DNA of 64,000 nucleotides, from the NCBI RefSeq assembly GCF_001949145.1, contig NW_019091525.1, forward strand, positions 542,298 to 606,297. Reading direction: 5' to 3'. The notes beneath the pieces were generated by a model. It did no database searches. It was not told where the DNA came from and saw only the letters and a list, made by a program, of their open reading frames with translations. Positions within the stretch are counted from its first letter, which is position 1. Each line of letters opens with the position of its first letter. The position numbers and the translations under genes are program-made. This DNA comes from Acanthaster planci. Taxonomy: Eukaryota; Echinodermata; Asteroidea; Valvatida; Acanthasteridae. This document shows, piece after piece, positions 1 to 10,986 of this stretch.

Positions 1-116
1 TGTGTATATGCATACATAATGAGAGTCTGCTGTAATTCCAGTCATCAGTTGGTGGATAGTCTTTAGCAAAGCAGCTGTGATTCATGATAACCCCTTCCTT
101 TCTCTGTGCCCATCAG

Positions 117-572
117 GCAGTTTGCTGCATCAAGACCACCACCTGATATGTATGACTTCAAAGTCATCAACATAGATGCATCCAAGGTAAATTCAGTCCT
201 CATTAAAATCTGTTTTTAAAATAAGATGGACGAACAGTGATTCATAATTTTTATCTTAATTTTCATTCTACATTGTCAACATACATGTAGAGCACAAAGA
301 CTGGCATAGGATTTTTTTGATGAAAAGGGGTTGATTTTTTATCAACAGAGGTTGTCATGTTAACATGCACAGATACATGTACATTTAGGAAGCTTTGCTT
401 TCCAGAATTTCTTGGTGTCACAAAGGAGTGAAGACCACATTGGTTTGTTTCTTTTCAGAGACAGAAGAGTGATGAGCTTACCAAGATCATGGGTGACCTT
501 TCAATCCCAGAATCCTCAGGGCAAAGTAATAAGGGTGATGACCTACTTGAACTCATGGACAGTACCTCATGA
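117..572 (+). CDS. C-terminal two exons of an unrecognised gene (5' partial)
   Basis: Two in-phase exons are visible. Exon 117-186 follows a pyrimidine-rich acceptor (cccatcag) and ends AAG|gtaaat. Exon 459-572 follows tttgtttcttttcag and ends in TGA at 570-572. Joined in phase 0 they give about 60 residues: a proline-containing stretch (SRPPPDMYDF), then a charged segment, then an acidic-hydrophobic tail DDLLELMDSTS. A DLLEL-type tail resembles short adaptor-binding motifs of trafficking proteins, but that is only a resemblance and I do not recognise the family. The rest of the gene lies left of the window. The splice sites, phase match and following 3' UTR support a real gene. Confidence 0.6.
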
Positions 573-2409
573 TTCACATTCCTTGGGAGCCACTCCCTCC
601 CCATCACGCCCATGGCAAGACTGTGGCGACCTCCTGGTAGAACCATCACCCCAGTACCATGCTCTAATCTGCCATACATACCTCCCTTGATACTGCTAAT
701 CTTTGTAACAAACCCCCCCTCCTTGTATCACATACATGTACCTCTCCTTCTACCACACATTTTACTCTTCCCCTCCCCAAAACTAGACATTCACAAATAT
801 GCCTGTCTTTATCCTACAAACTTTCTGAAACATTCTTGATTTTGTAACTGTACGTTCTTCATTCCATACTGAGGTCAGTGCAAGCACAGGGTACATACAT
901 TTTGGGAAACAAAATTTTTCTCATCAAAATTTGGAAAAGAGTGACATTGTAAATAGACTACATGTACATATATATGCTGGATCATGGTAGCAGTTGTAAA
1001 GTCTGTCCCTTCCCACAAACTTCTCCCCCATACCATGTCAACCTCAACCCTTCCCTACCAGGCTCCCATGCTCCAGCATAGTCCCACTCTTCATGTGTAT
1101 TCAAAATACTTCATGTCACACAATCTGATCAGTCAGATATTACACAGTTTCTTATGGGTTTGTCCACTTCAACCCTTTTTCTGAAATATGCAGTGTTATA
1201 CGTACCATACATGTGTTACAGCAAACAGTTGCTCAGATTTTAACACAGATTTTAATTGACTGTTAGTAGATGAAGCAAAGGTTGACTGCGCAAAGATGAA
1301 ATACAGAACTTGTGCTTAGCTTTATTTGGATTGCTTTTATTGCAGTGATCAAAATACAGTGATTTACGTACACTAAAGTAATATGATCTGCATTTAGACA
1401 ATTTGTATGGTGAAGCTAGACAACTTATTGCTTGGATAGTGGTACATGCACATGTACTTAAACTTCAGAATAATGGCTTCAGTCTTTAAAAAAAGTACTT
1501 AAAGGCACAGAAAGAAATGGATTGTTTGAATCCATTTTGGGGCTTGTGTTTTGAAGTACATGTCCTAAAATGCAATTTGCACTTAAAGTACCGGTACAGC
1601 TTTATTTCACTATGCACACACGCTTGTAACTTTTAAAAAAATGCCAATTTGGATGTGAAATGCCATGTCACACTCTCTGAATACAAGACAGTTTGATTGC
1701 TTAAAAGCTGTAATTCACAAATGCATGGAAAGAACAGTAACCCGAACAAATAAGGATTCCTGTGTATTTGTTTGCCAGTTTGTCTTGTGCAGAAATGAAC
1801 ACATAATTTGCCATATATTTTCAAAGTGGGCTGAATGTACATGTAGATGAAAATACCATTCAAGATATTTTACGATGTTGTTGATCTATAGACCATCTAT
1901 AGACCATCTTGCATAGAAATTAAACTTTGTATAAAACTGACATCAGTGATTATTAGAATAAAACCTGTATGATTGTCTCTCATTTGTTCAAATTAAATGT
2001 TAAAAGTGTTAATTACTTTGGAAGACATACATGTATATGCACATGCGTTCAGTTTTACAGAGCAGTAAAAATAAAATTTGTGTTCATGGTTAACTGTCGG
2101 AGATAGAACAAATTCCTCAACATACATTTGTCAACCATTTGTGCGAGCAGTGTGATACAGGCATCAACTGTAAAATGTAGGTACATGTAACTTTACTGTC
2201 TTTGATGACTACAGAGTACCGGAGAGTTACGTCATTTTGAACCAGGAAGTGCAGTGCAAACAAATGGGACACACACGTGCTGGTTCAAGCACTGGTTCTC
2301 ATGCTAATGCCTTTTAAACACAAGATTGTGCGCATGACATATTTGTTTTGGTATTCTATATTGTAATATGAGTTGTTTTATGCTGCACATCTCTGTTGTA
2401 ATGAATAAA
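573..2409 (+). other. Probable 3' UTR with polyadenylation signal
   Basis: No coding exon is visible after the TGA at 572. The stretch is AT-rich and contains several TACATGTA motifs. A canonical AATAAA lies at 2404-2409, with an earlier AATAAA at 1957-1962. I infer a 3' UTR of up to about 1.8 kb; the true cleavage site is not determined. Confidence 0.4.
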
Positions 2410-4490
2410 GAAAGTGCACATTTACATAGTAACGTGTGTTTAACTGGTGTGAATTTTGAGGTGTTTGGTTAAACTCTCGTTTTTATCCTCTTACTGCATA
2501 GATAAGTTTGTGGTAAATATACTCTACATCAAGTGGTAGATATTTAACTAGAAAAATGAAATTTAAATAAAAATGAGTGAAAGCACTGACCTTAAAATTT
2601 GTACAGGCATGCAATTTCCGGGTAAACAGTCACATTTATGATGGAGCAAACCTATCAGCAGTAATATTAAGTTATTATTTAAACTCTATTCACTGATTCC
2701 TGCTGTGACCATAGTGTAAAAACGTGACTTCTGTTGATGTCAAAGCTGAAATGACAAAGGAAGATTTTGAAGGTGAAGTGTCACAATTCTACTGTCTCAA
2801 ATTCTCCCATTTAATTTTTAATGTCATGTACATGTAGTGTGACCCCCTGTAGGAATACTTAGCACAAATGGTTGTTTTTATTGAAATGATTCAAAATGAA
2901 GTTTCAGGAATCAATGTTTACTTCAAATATGTATACTTATGAACCCACACAAAGGGACTGTTTTGTCATTTACAAAACTATATTGTAATGTCCAAGAATA
3001 CAAACTCTGCTGCACGTTCCAAAATGCTATTAATGATGTATATTAAACCTACATGGACTAAAAATAACAAACTGGAAATTATAATTTACAATATCAGGGC
3101 TAACTACAACTTGACATTTTATGATGTACAATCATAACGCAAACTTTGAAACTCAACTGAAAACAGGAATGTTTAAAGTACTGGAATAAATATAATTATA
3201 GCATACACGTACATGTATAAGACAGGAAGATAAAAATATATATCTTTGGACGTTTAAGTACAACTTAATTTTAATAAACTTTAAAAAAATCTACTTAAAA
3301 TTGCAAAACAAATATTAAGAGCACTTGCAAGTCAACTCGGATTTGCCTTTGGTATCATCATATAAATACATTAAAAAATAGTTACTGAATTCCTCCATGT
3401 GTATGTTCATGTACATGACTACAGTACCTGTCTCAATTACTCATTTACATACTGTAGAACCTGAAGTATGTGGTCTCAAGCCTTAAGGTATTGACTTCAA
3501 TGCTGACAAATATAAAACATTTTACAGTTTCAACTATCGACCTCAAGTCCAAAATACAGCTGTACAACTTGATCTACAAATGTTGACATAAAAGCATGTC
3601 GTACTTGGCACTATTTAAAACTTTTCACACAACACGGCAGTAAAGATGTAAAAACAAATCTATGTAATTAGCAAAATGTTCGACTTGTTAACCCTAACTC
3701 AAAAGGGTGTATATAAAAATTATACTGAAATTGGAGGATTGAGGACTGTTTGGATTAAGCCCCGTCAAATCTTTCCAAATTTTACCCATTTATGAATAAA
3801 CATGTATGAGGAATCTGGGGTTGCATAGCTAGGCCCCATCACATCAGGTCTCAATTTTGTTCAATGTCAAGAATATACCACTGGTTTTTCACAGGTCTAA
3901 AGGGAACTGTATTCTCCCTAGCAGAAGTGAGCAACAAGTTAATATACACTGACTCCTAACGAAAATAATTATTTGAAGGATTTAAGGTGACATCTGAAAA
4001 TGAAGATATATGTAGTAGTAGGTTCAATTCAGACAATCTCCTTAATAGCATAAATTTAAATGCATAACTCAAGTACTTAATGACAGATACACCGCAATGC
4101 AAAAAGCTGAGCTTGCATTGTAGAAGTTGTACTGATGAACTGGTTCAAATAACTTGATGGCCAACTCTAACCTACTCACTTGAAATTGTCAAAAGTGACT
4201 AATGGAGACGGAATGTACTGGTACGACTGCTGCAAAGTACACATACGCTACCTAAAACTTGACAAAAGTCCCACTGTTGCGTTATGTTACTTCTGGGAGT
4301 GATTTTCCACACGGATCTGGATCATTAATACCAATGCTGCTTCGCTCCATTCATCAGGCAGGGTCTGGTTGACATGAACAAATGTCTGATTACGGATCCT
4401 GATCCACATAAAACAAACAGGCCTTCTTATAATGACCCTGGGTGTGATTCCAGTGGTTCTATGCTATACAGGTTTATAGCTTCTCACAAA
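2410..4490. other. AT-rich interval between convergent genes, no gene seen
   Basis: The left gene (+) and the DUF1647-like gene (-) converge here. I see no exon with splice sites and no clear repeat family. On the minus strand an AATAAA (TTTATT at 2877-2882) could end the DUF1647-like transcript, implying a 3' UTR near 1.9 kb. This is only a candidate. Confidence 0.35.
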
Positions 4491-4507
4491 TATAGAGGAA
4501 ACAACCA

Positions 4508-4640
4508 AATGGGGTTGGACAGCTCTGTTGGTAGAATATGGGTAGGGTGTTCAAAAGGTTGCAGATTGTGGAAGTCACAGGTTCAAATCCTTCTTGAATC
4601 ATTTCTTTGCTCATACATGAAGTTGTAACTTTCACCAGAA
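4508..4640 (+). repeat. Decayed tRNA-derived SINE-like unit, copy 1
   Basis: It has an A-box-like stretch (agctctgttggtagaata), then a B-box in a near-perfect T-arm (cacaggttcaaatcctt), then a non-tRNA tail beginning catttctttgctca. The copy at 57571-57680 shares the T-arm and the start of the tail (atttctttg[t/c]tca). A shared tail beyond the tRNA part suggests a SINE family rather than two unrelated tRNA pseudogenes. The insert between the boxes is longer than in a tRNA, so this copy is degenerate. Confidence 0.45.
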
Positions 4641-4814
4641 TCACAAGAACTACCAAACTTTTTTTTCCTCAAAAATGTTCCAGTCATGACAATGGCATTA
4701 ATTGCTCTTACACATTTGCAGCCATCAATGAAAGTCTATCCATAAGTTTTTGGGAAGGTTTGACAATACTGACTAAATGTCACCCAAGAATTATTGGTAT
4801 ATATACATTCAGCA

Positions 4815-7800
4815 TTAGCACCTATTCTTTTGAACACTGCAGTCAATTTCACTCTTGGGTGGATTACAATAATGTGCCCATATATAATCGTGTACACCAC
4901 CAGGTTCAACATAATCTATAGTCTTATCCAACATCATGTTCAGCCTAGTGTCTTTATACCAGCTGGACATAAACGCCCTGTACATCAACAATGTCACCGC
5001 TGTGAAATCAAACCTGTGAGTGTGTGTTCGACCGTATGGCACCACATCATTTGAAACGGCTCCAAACGGCGCAATGCATTTCAGCTTTGAGGCGCAGGCA
5101 ATAAGTGGACTCCACAATTTTGTATGAAGATAGGAGCTATTTACAACCAGCAATGCATCCTGGGACGCAGCAGGGCCATTAGGAAAATGTTTCTTAAAGT
5201 CATCGATGTGAAGACCAAAGAGATGATACAAGGAAGGGTGGGTAGTCTCTAAAGTTGTGTTCTTTTTGTCCGGTTTGGCGATGAGTCCTTTGTGGGGTAT
5301 GATGAATGGAAACAGGAGATTGAGTGGGGCACGGAAACGGATGTGAGGATCAACAAAGAAGAACGCTCCATATTCATTCAGGATGTCCTGGATTACATGA
5401 GATAAAATAGATGAAGAAAAACAAAACAGTCACCGATGCTGATCAGAAACAGTACCAAAGGAATGCTGAATACTTGAGGTTTCTCAAACAGACATTTTAA
5501 GTCTTCAACTACTTCTTTCCAGCTTTACATTGCACTCATTTGAATTAAGCTGTGCATTCAAATCTGCAACACGCATCTGATTACTGTATCTCTGTGTAAT
5601 ATGCACACGTAGCATCAGCAGCCAGGATTGGACTTCAGCACATTTATCACAATGGTGCCTACATGTACACTGTATGTTTGAAATAACAGGTGTAAAGGAA
5701 TAAACTTTGAAAATAGATACCAATATCCTTGGCATCAAGCCAAAGCATCTGGGTTAGATATACATGTACACGCATCCATTATGCATATGCATTTTCACGT
5801 AGGAACCCTCAGACTAAGAGCAGAAACTTGTAGACATGGTGTAATAAATGATCCAACAGAATGCTTTGTCGGGAATTGAGTCAAAACTTGAAGGTTTACT
5901 CATTGCAGCATTTAAGTGTGCAGTATACATGTACATACATGTAACTCATAGAGTACTACTCACTAATAAGGCAAAAACTCTCCATGCTTTGTTGTCCGTT
6001 TTGTACAAATGCTTTGGGTACTTGTCAAAGTTGAAGCGTCGAACCTCCACATTACACATCTGTTGCATCTATGAAGCAGACACAAAGTAGAAATCCACTG
6101 ATTGAGATTTGAATTTTATGGTTCAAATCTTAATCGTAATTAGAGTAATTTTACCTAAATACACAGTAAATAAAATATCCATACATTTGGCAGGTATCTT
6201 TTAACAAGACAACAAAATTGGCAGACCACACAGAAAAACTACATTTTACGTAAATTGTATAGTTGTTCCTTTTTTGTCTGTCCTACAGTTTCAGCAGATT
6301 TGTTCTTTTCTGTTCATTAAGGAACAAAGGCTTTCGCTTCATCCTATAACCTACATGTACATGGAGTCCTTCAAAAGTTCATGTTTTATAAAAAACATTA
6401 TTATGAGTGCACTGTCCTACTTCAAACCATTAAAATGGAATGGGTTTGGTATCACTTTAAGACATTGCTCAACAGATTGCTAATTGACACATTTCACTGA
6501 AAACATGTAATAAAAAATGATTAACTTCAGTTGTCCAGAATATCCAACTTTAACAGAATTAACAGACAAACGAGACAGCTTGGGCTCTGACAATAATGAA
6601 GCTAATATTATTTGATGGAATCTGTTTGCACTTACAGATTTAACAATTTTGGGATGGATTCCCAAGTTATAGACAATGACTTTCTTGAGGGGCATATGTG
6701 CCTGGACTGAGGCTATCATTCCAAGCCCAATGTAAGCTAGATGCTGGTTGAATCCTGTCACAACAACCATCCGATGGTCCAGTTCCTTCCAATCAGGCTC
6801 GACCTTGGACAAGTCAATGGTTATGTTGCTGAGGGTGTAGTTATTAGTGATTGGGTAATTGTAAGAGACAACTCGAGATGGGTCACGAGTGATCAGATCA
6901 AAGCGCAGAACACGACGGCTCTCCCAAGGCATGTCATCTGTTCCATCATTGTCACCCTGACCTGTATTAATGTGAAAATAAAGGTGAGGTTAAAATCTTC
7001 AGATCTTAACAGAGGTGCTGGGTTGACGTCTGTTACTACGACTTGGTGCATGAACAAGAAAAGGGTGATGGGCTGACCATAGTAGCCATGTACATGTACT
7101 GCACGTGTATTGCAATTATACAATTGCTTCAACCTTTGAAATTCCATCTTTGTGGGTCAATTAACTTTGAAAGTGATCAACCCTCTAATGTTACACACAT
7201 GTACACCTCAATGGTCAGAGTTGGGGAAGATGTACGGTATTTTATGAATACAGCAGGCCTACCTTTCGTGCAAAAGTAAATAAAATTCTCAAAATACTGA
7301 AAGCCGCAAGTTCTTCCAATCTGTAAAAATGACATCACTCACAATAAAACACAATAACATACATAAAATGGTATGTTCCTTGATCCCACCAAATTAACCA
7401 ACACCCCCATGTAAAATGGAATATTCCTGTTCCTCAGCTTATGTTAATGAGGGTCACGTGGGGCTAAATCCAACCTTTTGATTGGTCGAGAGCCCGTTAG
7501 AACTACGTAGTATCAACTAGTTAGACGGGCTCCACTACTTACTGTATATATATATATCATGAACAATGTCTTTCCTGATTTACCAAGGTACATATACAAT
7601 GTGCATTACAGGACAAAAACCGCTTGAACAATTTTCAATATTTAAAAAAAATTACACTTTTCAGTTCACTGAACTCCGAAAGGATTTCAAACAGTTTTCA
7701 TACATTGAAGAAAAGAATCAAGATGTACATCATATTTACAAAAAGGAGTCAAAGCAAAATTGATCTCATGGATCGTATACATACAAGCTAAAAAACAAAC

Positions 7801-7920
7801 TTGATGTAGGTCTAGGTAGGACATAAATGTACATGTAAACTTACCAAAGAGAAGAAAGTAAAGGCCAATGGTAATGAGAAGCAGCAATAAAGCCAGGTAG
7901 TGCTTGTTCTTCAACCTCAT
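4815..7920 (-). CDS. Type II membrane protein resembling the DUF1647 (glycosyltransferase-like) family; complete, four exons
   Basis: Minus-strand exons are 7920-7845, 6961-6636, 6059-5964 and 5387-4815, all with AG/GT borders and consistent phases (1,0,0), giving 356 residues and a stop. The start is the first ATG: a short basic tail (RLKNK), then a hydrophobic anchor at about residues 8-25, as in Golgi type II enzymes. The lumenal part has N-glycosylation sites at N66 and N71. Around 90-128 it reads MVVVTGFNQH...ASVQAHMPLKKVIVYNLGI, the pattern I associate with DUF1647 (PF07801). Exon 3 supplies CNVEVRRFNF...YPKHL and a Trp-containing turn. Exon 4 starts DILNEYGAFFFVDPHIRF, where D179 could be the acidic residue of a GT-A-like site. 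The family is known as glycosyltransferase-like, but its donor and acceptor are unknown to me. No frame damage is seen. Introns contain only TACATGTA-rich DNA. Confidence 0.8.
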
Positions 7921-8815
7921 CTTTGAGAGAACCTGTTATCACACGGTAGTCAATGGATGTGTTGGTTACTACCTGGTAGGTAAATATACAAATGAATGCA
8001 CAACAGCTCAATGATACATGTAGATGTTCGAGGGTAGCAATGTTTTTTTGTTATTTTCTCCAATCATTTTCAATGCATGAAAACTATCTGACATTCCTTT
8101 TTAGTTTAGGTACACATGTACCGGTATATACTTTTATTATAGCTGGAGCGTAAAAACGCCATAGAACAAAAAACAACCATGTAGCTTATGCAACTATCCC
8201 AGCACAGCTTACTTGATATCACTTGAAGATTATACTGTCCACATTCGGTTACAGCCTTTTTTTCCCAATTATACAAAATCACGACATTCCTGTGAACAGT
8301 GACAACGAGTTTTCAGAGGGTATTAAGTAGGTTAATACACTCTGCAGCACACCGTTCAGTGATCCTACAAGCACCCATGCTATCAAATACCGGAAGCACG
8401 AAATATCCATTTCTGTACAACATCATGAAACCTATGAGTATGCCCTACAGTACATGTACACGTACATGTAAATTAAAACACATTTTCAGCAGGAGCGTGC
8501 TTTCAAACCACAAAACAGCTCATTCAGCCATGTCAGCAGTGTACATGTACATGTTGTACATGTAGTATTTCTCAACAATAGAACAGTTTGAATTTTTTTC
8601 AACTCTTATGATGTACGGCCCAACATGCCCAAGATGCAGAGTAAGTCCAGCATCTGGGCCACCATTCCAAGGGCAGATCCTTGGGGGGAGGGGGCCACAT
8701 TTGTTTTCAGGAAGGGCTAATTCTGGGCATTTTTTCATGTAACCTTTTATGTCCTTTTTGAGGGGTGAGCCACACTGGGGCTATTTTGGAAGGGAAATGC
8801 ATGTACATGTCGTCA
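7921..8815. other. 5' flank of the DUF1647-like gene
   Basis: No exon is visible. The region should contain the promoter of the minus-strand gene. A minus-strand TATA-like stretch sits around 8118-8145 (tataataaaagtatatacc), about 200 bases before the ATG. It could be a TATA box or simply AT-rich sequence. TACATGTA motifs cluster around 8450-8565. Confidence 0.25.
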
Positions 8816-8817
8816 GG

Positions 8818-9165
8818 TGCCTGGCAGAAGGAAGTAAGCGCACTTACTCCCTTTTGCCGGGAAGCATGATCACAACAGAAAAAAATGTTCCCGGCAAAAG
8901 GGCATAAGAAACACACTCTCTTTATTTAGTAAAAACAGATATAATTTACTACAAAATCAACCTGGGCTGTACAGAAAGCAACCTTTGAACAACTTATTAA
9001 AGGACTTGGGCACTTTTTAAAAAATTTTTGCCAAGAAATCTTCATACATGTATTTCATTAAAATACAATAGTTGCATACTTTTGTCCTTTTGCCAGGAAA
9101 AGTTTTTTTGGAGTGATCATGCTTCCTGGCAAAAGGTTGTAAGAGCTTACGCCCTTCTGGTGGGC
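8818..9165. repeat. Fold-back element built from alternating inverted CCTTTTGCC(G/A)GGAA units
   Basis: About 95 bases at 8818-8910 recur as the reverse complement at 9070-9165, separated by about 160 bases. Each arm is itself a series of short inverted units: ccttttgccgggaag near 8850, its complement near 8890, ccttttgccaggaa near 9088 and cttcctggcaaaagg near 9120. Both arms share the phrase gtgatcatgcttcc. No ORF links to it. It looks like a non-autonomous fold-back or MITE-like repeat. Confidence 0.55.
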
Positions 9166-10376
9166 ACATAATGATAAATAAAGACACCAAAAATTGCCTC
9201 TTTTTTTTCCCAAAGGAAAGTTTTTGGCTCCTTTATTTGGGAGGGATGACCCCATTGAGTCCCCTTTGTCCACTCTTGGTTCATTTGATAATAATTCCTT
9301 CACTTTCTTCATTGGTATACAGGGCTGCCAACGTTCAGGAATACACATCATTGAATGCAAGATGTACATCTATCTGTAGTCATACTGGTACAAATACCGG
9401 TACATGTATATGTATTTTTGCATGAGTGAAATCAATGAGTTGTATACAAGAGAATATGCTGGTCTCTTTGATTCTGCCAAGGCTTTGTCACTAAAAAATG
9501 ACATCTGGCACTTACCGACCTACAGTGTACATGTACTATACACTGTACTGCACTCATATATAATTGTTATTGGTCACATGATGGTTGACACTTTATGGTA
9601 CAATGTACACTGTACAGTGGAACATAGACGGGGTCATTATCATCATCATGACAGGGCTACTCCAGAAGCTACATACTGTACATGTACATTGAGTAGGATA
9701 CCAGGGGTTTGCATTACCTTTCTAAAAGTGGAGTTGAGTCCTCAAATTCGAGTACAGAATACTCTTGAGTGCTTCGGTGCTGAGTCCTGGGCTGAATACA
9801 AGTATGTGTACATGTACACTGGTGATGAGTCCGACTCCCTTACAGATAAATGTATGAGTACATGTACAGTATATTCAAGGCTGAGTACAGGGCTGAGTAC
9901 CAAAGTCCAAGTGCGAGTTCGAGCACATGTACATGTACCATGAAGGTATTACACAAATGCAAAAGTGAACACATCCACAACACTTCAAACACCATGCAAC
10001 TATCGCCTTTACCAAGTAAACTTTTATTTGTGTTGAAATGTGAAGATTTCTAAAACGTGAAAAAATTTGCATCAATCAATGTAAACATACATGTACATTG
10101 TACGTGTATCTACAGTTGACAACTCTGAAGAATTATGGTCAGTAACACCACTATGCACTATGCTACTCAGATAACCACGACAACGAACTGGCCAACAATG
10201 TTTGTACAATGTACATGTACATTACAGAAGCATGGTCATGGTAGTAAGTGTGTATGCATACATGATGGATCTAGAGGGGCCAACGATAAACCTCGTGCAG
10301 CGGCAGGAAAATTTTTGAAAACACGCTCCCTTCAACATGTTCAAGTACATGTATGAGCAATACAAACTCATATTAA
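9166..10376. other. Gene-free, TACATGTA-rich DNA with a GAGTAC-type degenerate repeat
   Basis: I see no exon. Many GTACATGTAC palindromes occur (for example near 9530, 9605, 9675, 9810, 9930 and 10210). From about 9690 to 9930 the sequence is a degenerate series of gagtac/gagtcc words, related in style to 11615-11800 and 30137-30190. A long plus-strand open frame at 9404-9943 is low-complexity (C/T/H/V-rich) and is not believed coding. Confidence 0.3.
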
Positions 10377-10982
10377 AGGAACCAGGAAATGAACTTTTCT
10401 TAAAATCACTTTTTGTGTATCTCTGTACTCTTCTTCCATGTATGAAAACTGTTAGACATCTTTTTTGAGTTTCATGAACTGAACGGTGCACTTTTTGAAA
10501 CATTAAAAATTGACCGATCATTTCTGGACAAGTGAGGGTGCTTTTGCTTTGATGTAAATCCAGGAAGACATGGTTCAGGGTGCATGTTTTCATGTTCAAA
10601 TTGTGAACCCAAAATTTGCTGCCGGTATCTGGGAACATTTCTGTGAAAAGGATTTTTGCTGGATTATTGCCATATACATGTACTTACATGTACACAGCAA
10701 TAAAATGCCAAAGAAAATAAAATCTGCCATACATGTAGCAGTGGTTAAAAAATCTAGAAATTCTGTTTGCACAAATCAAGGCAACATTGAGATTCAGTGC
10801 CTAGGATGACATCATAGTTCTGCTCATGAATATGCAGACTGCATTAGCATAAAAACCAAAAAGCATCAAAATATGGGTTAAAATTGCAAAACAAAAATTT
10901 AAAATAAGGTTAATTAAAACCCAAAGATGCAATTTCAAGGGGTTGAGTAAAATTTATAAAAACATTTCCATTTCCTGGTTCT
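10377..10982. mobile_element. TTAA-flanked MITE (piggyBac- or Kolobok-like target duplication)
   Basis: The element is about 606 bases. It begins AGGAACCAGGAAATGAA and ends in the near-complement CATTTCCTGGTTCT, and is bounded on both sides by TTAA (10373-10376 and 10983-10986). A TTAA target duplication is characteristic of piggyBac and Kolobok DNA transposons. No transposase frame is present, so it would be non-autonomous. Interior homology between the arms fades after about 25 bases. Confidence 0.6.
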
Positions 10983-10986
10983 TTAA

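Noticed and set aside
4815-5231. Stand-alone 138-residue gene starting at the ATG at 5231
   Set aside because: The frame continues upstream to an acceptor at 5387 and joins in phase to three further exons, so this ATG is internal.
6480-6932. Stand-alone 150-residue gene starting at the ATG at 6932
   Set aside because: The exon begins at 6961 after an acceptor and ends at a gtaagt donor after 6636; the rest of the frame is intron.
9404-9943. 179-residue plus-strand open frame
   Set aside because: The frame is produced by TACATGTA-type repeats and GAGTAC words; composition is low-complexity and there are no splice signals or recognisable motifs.
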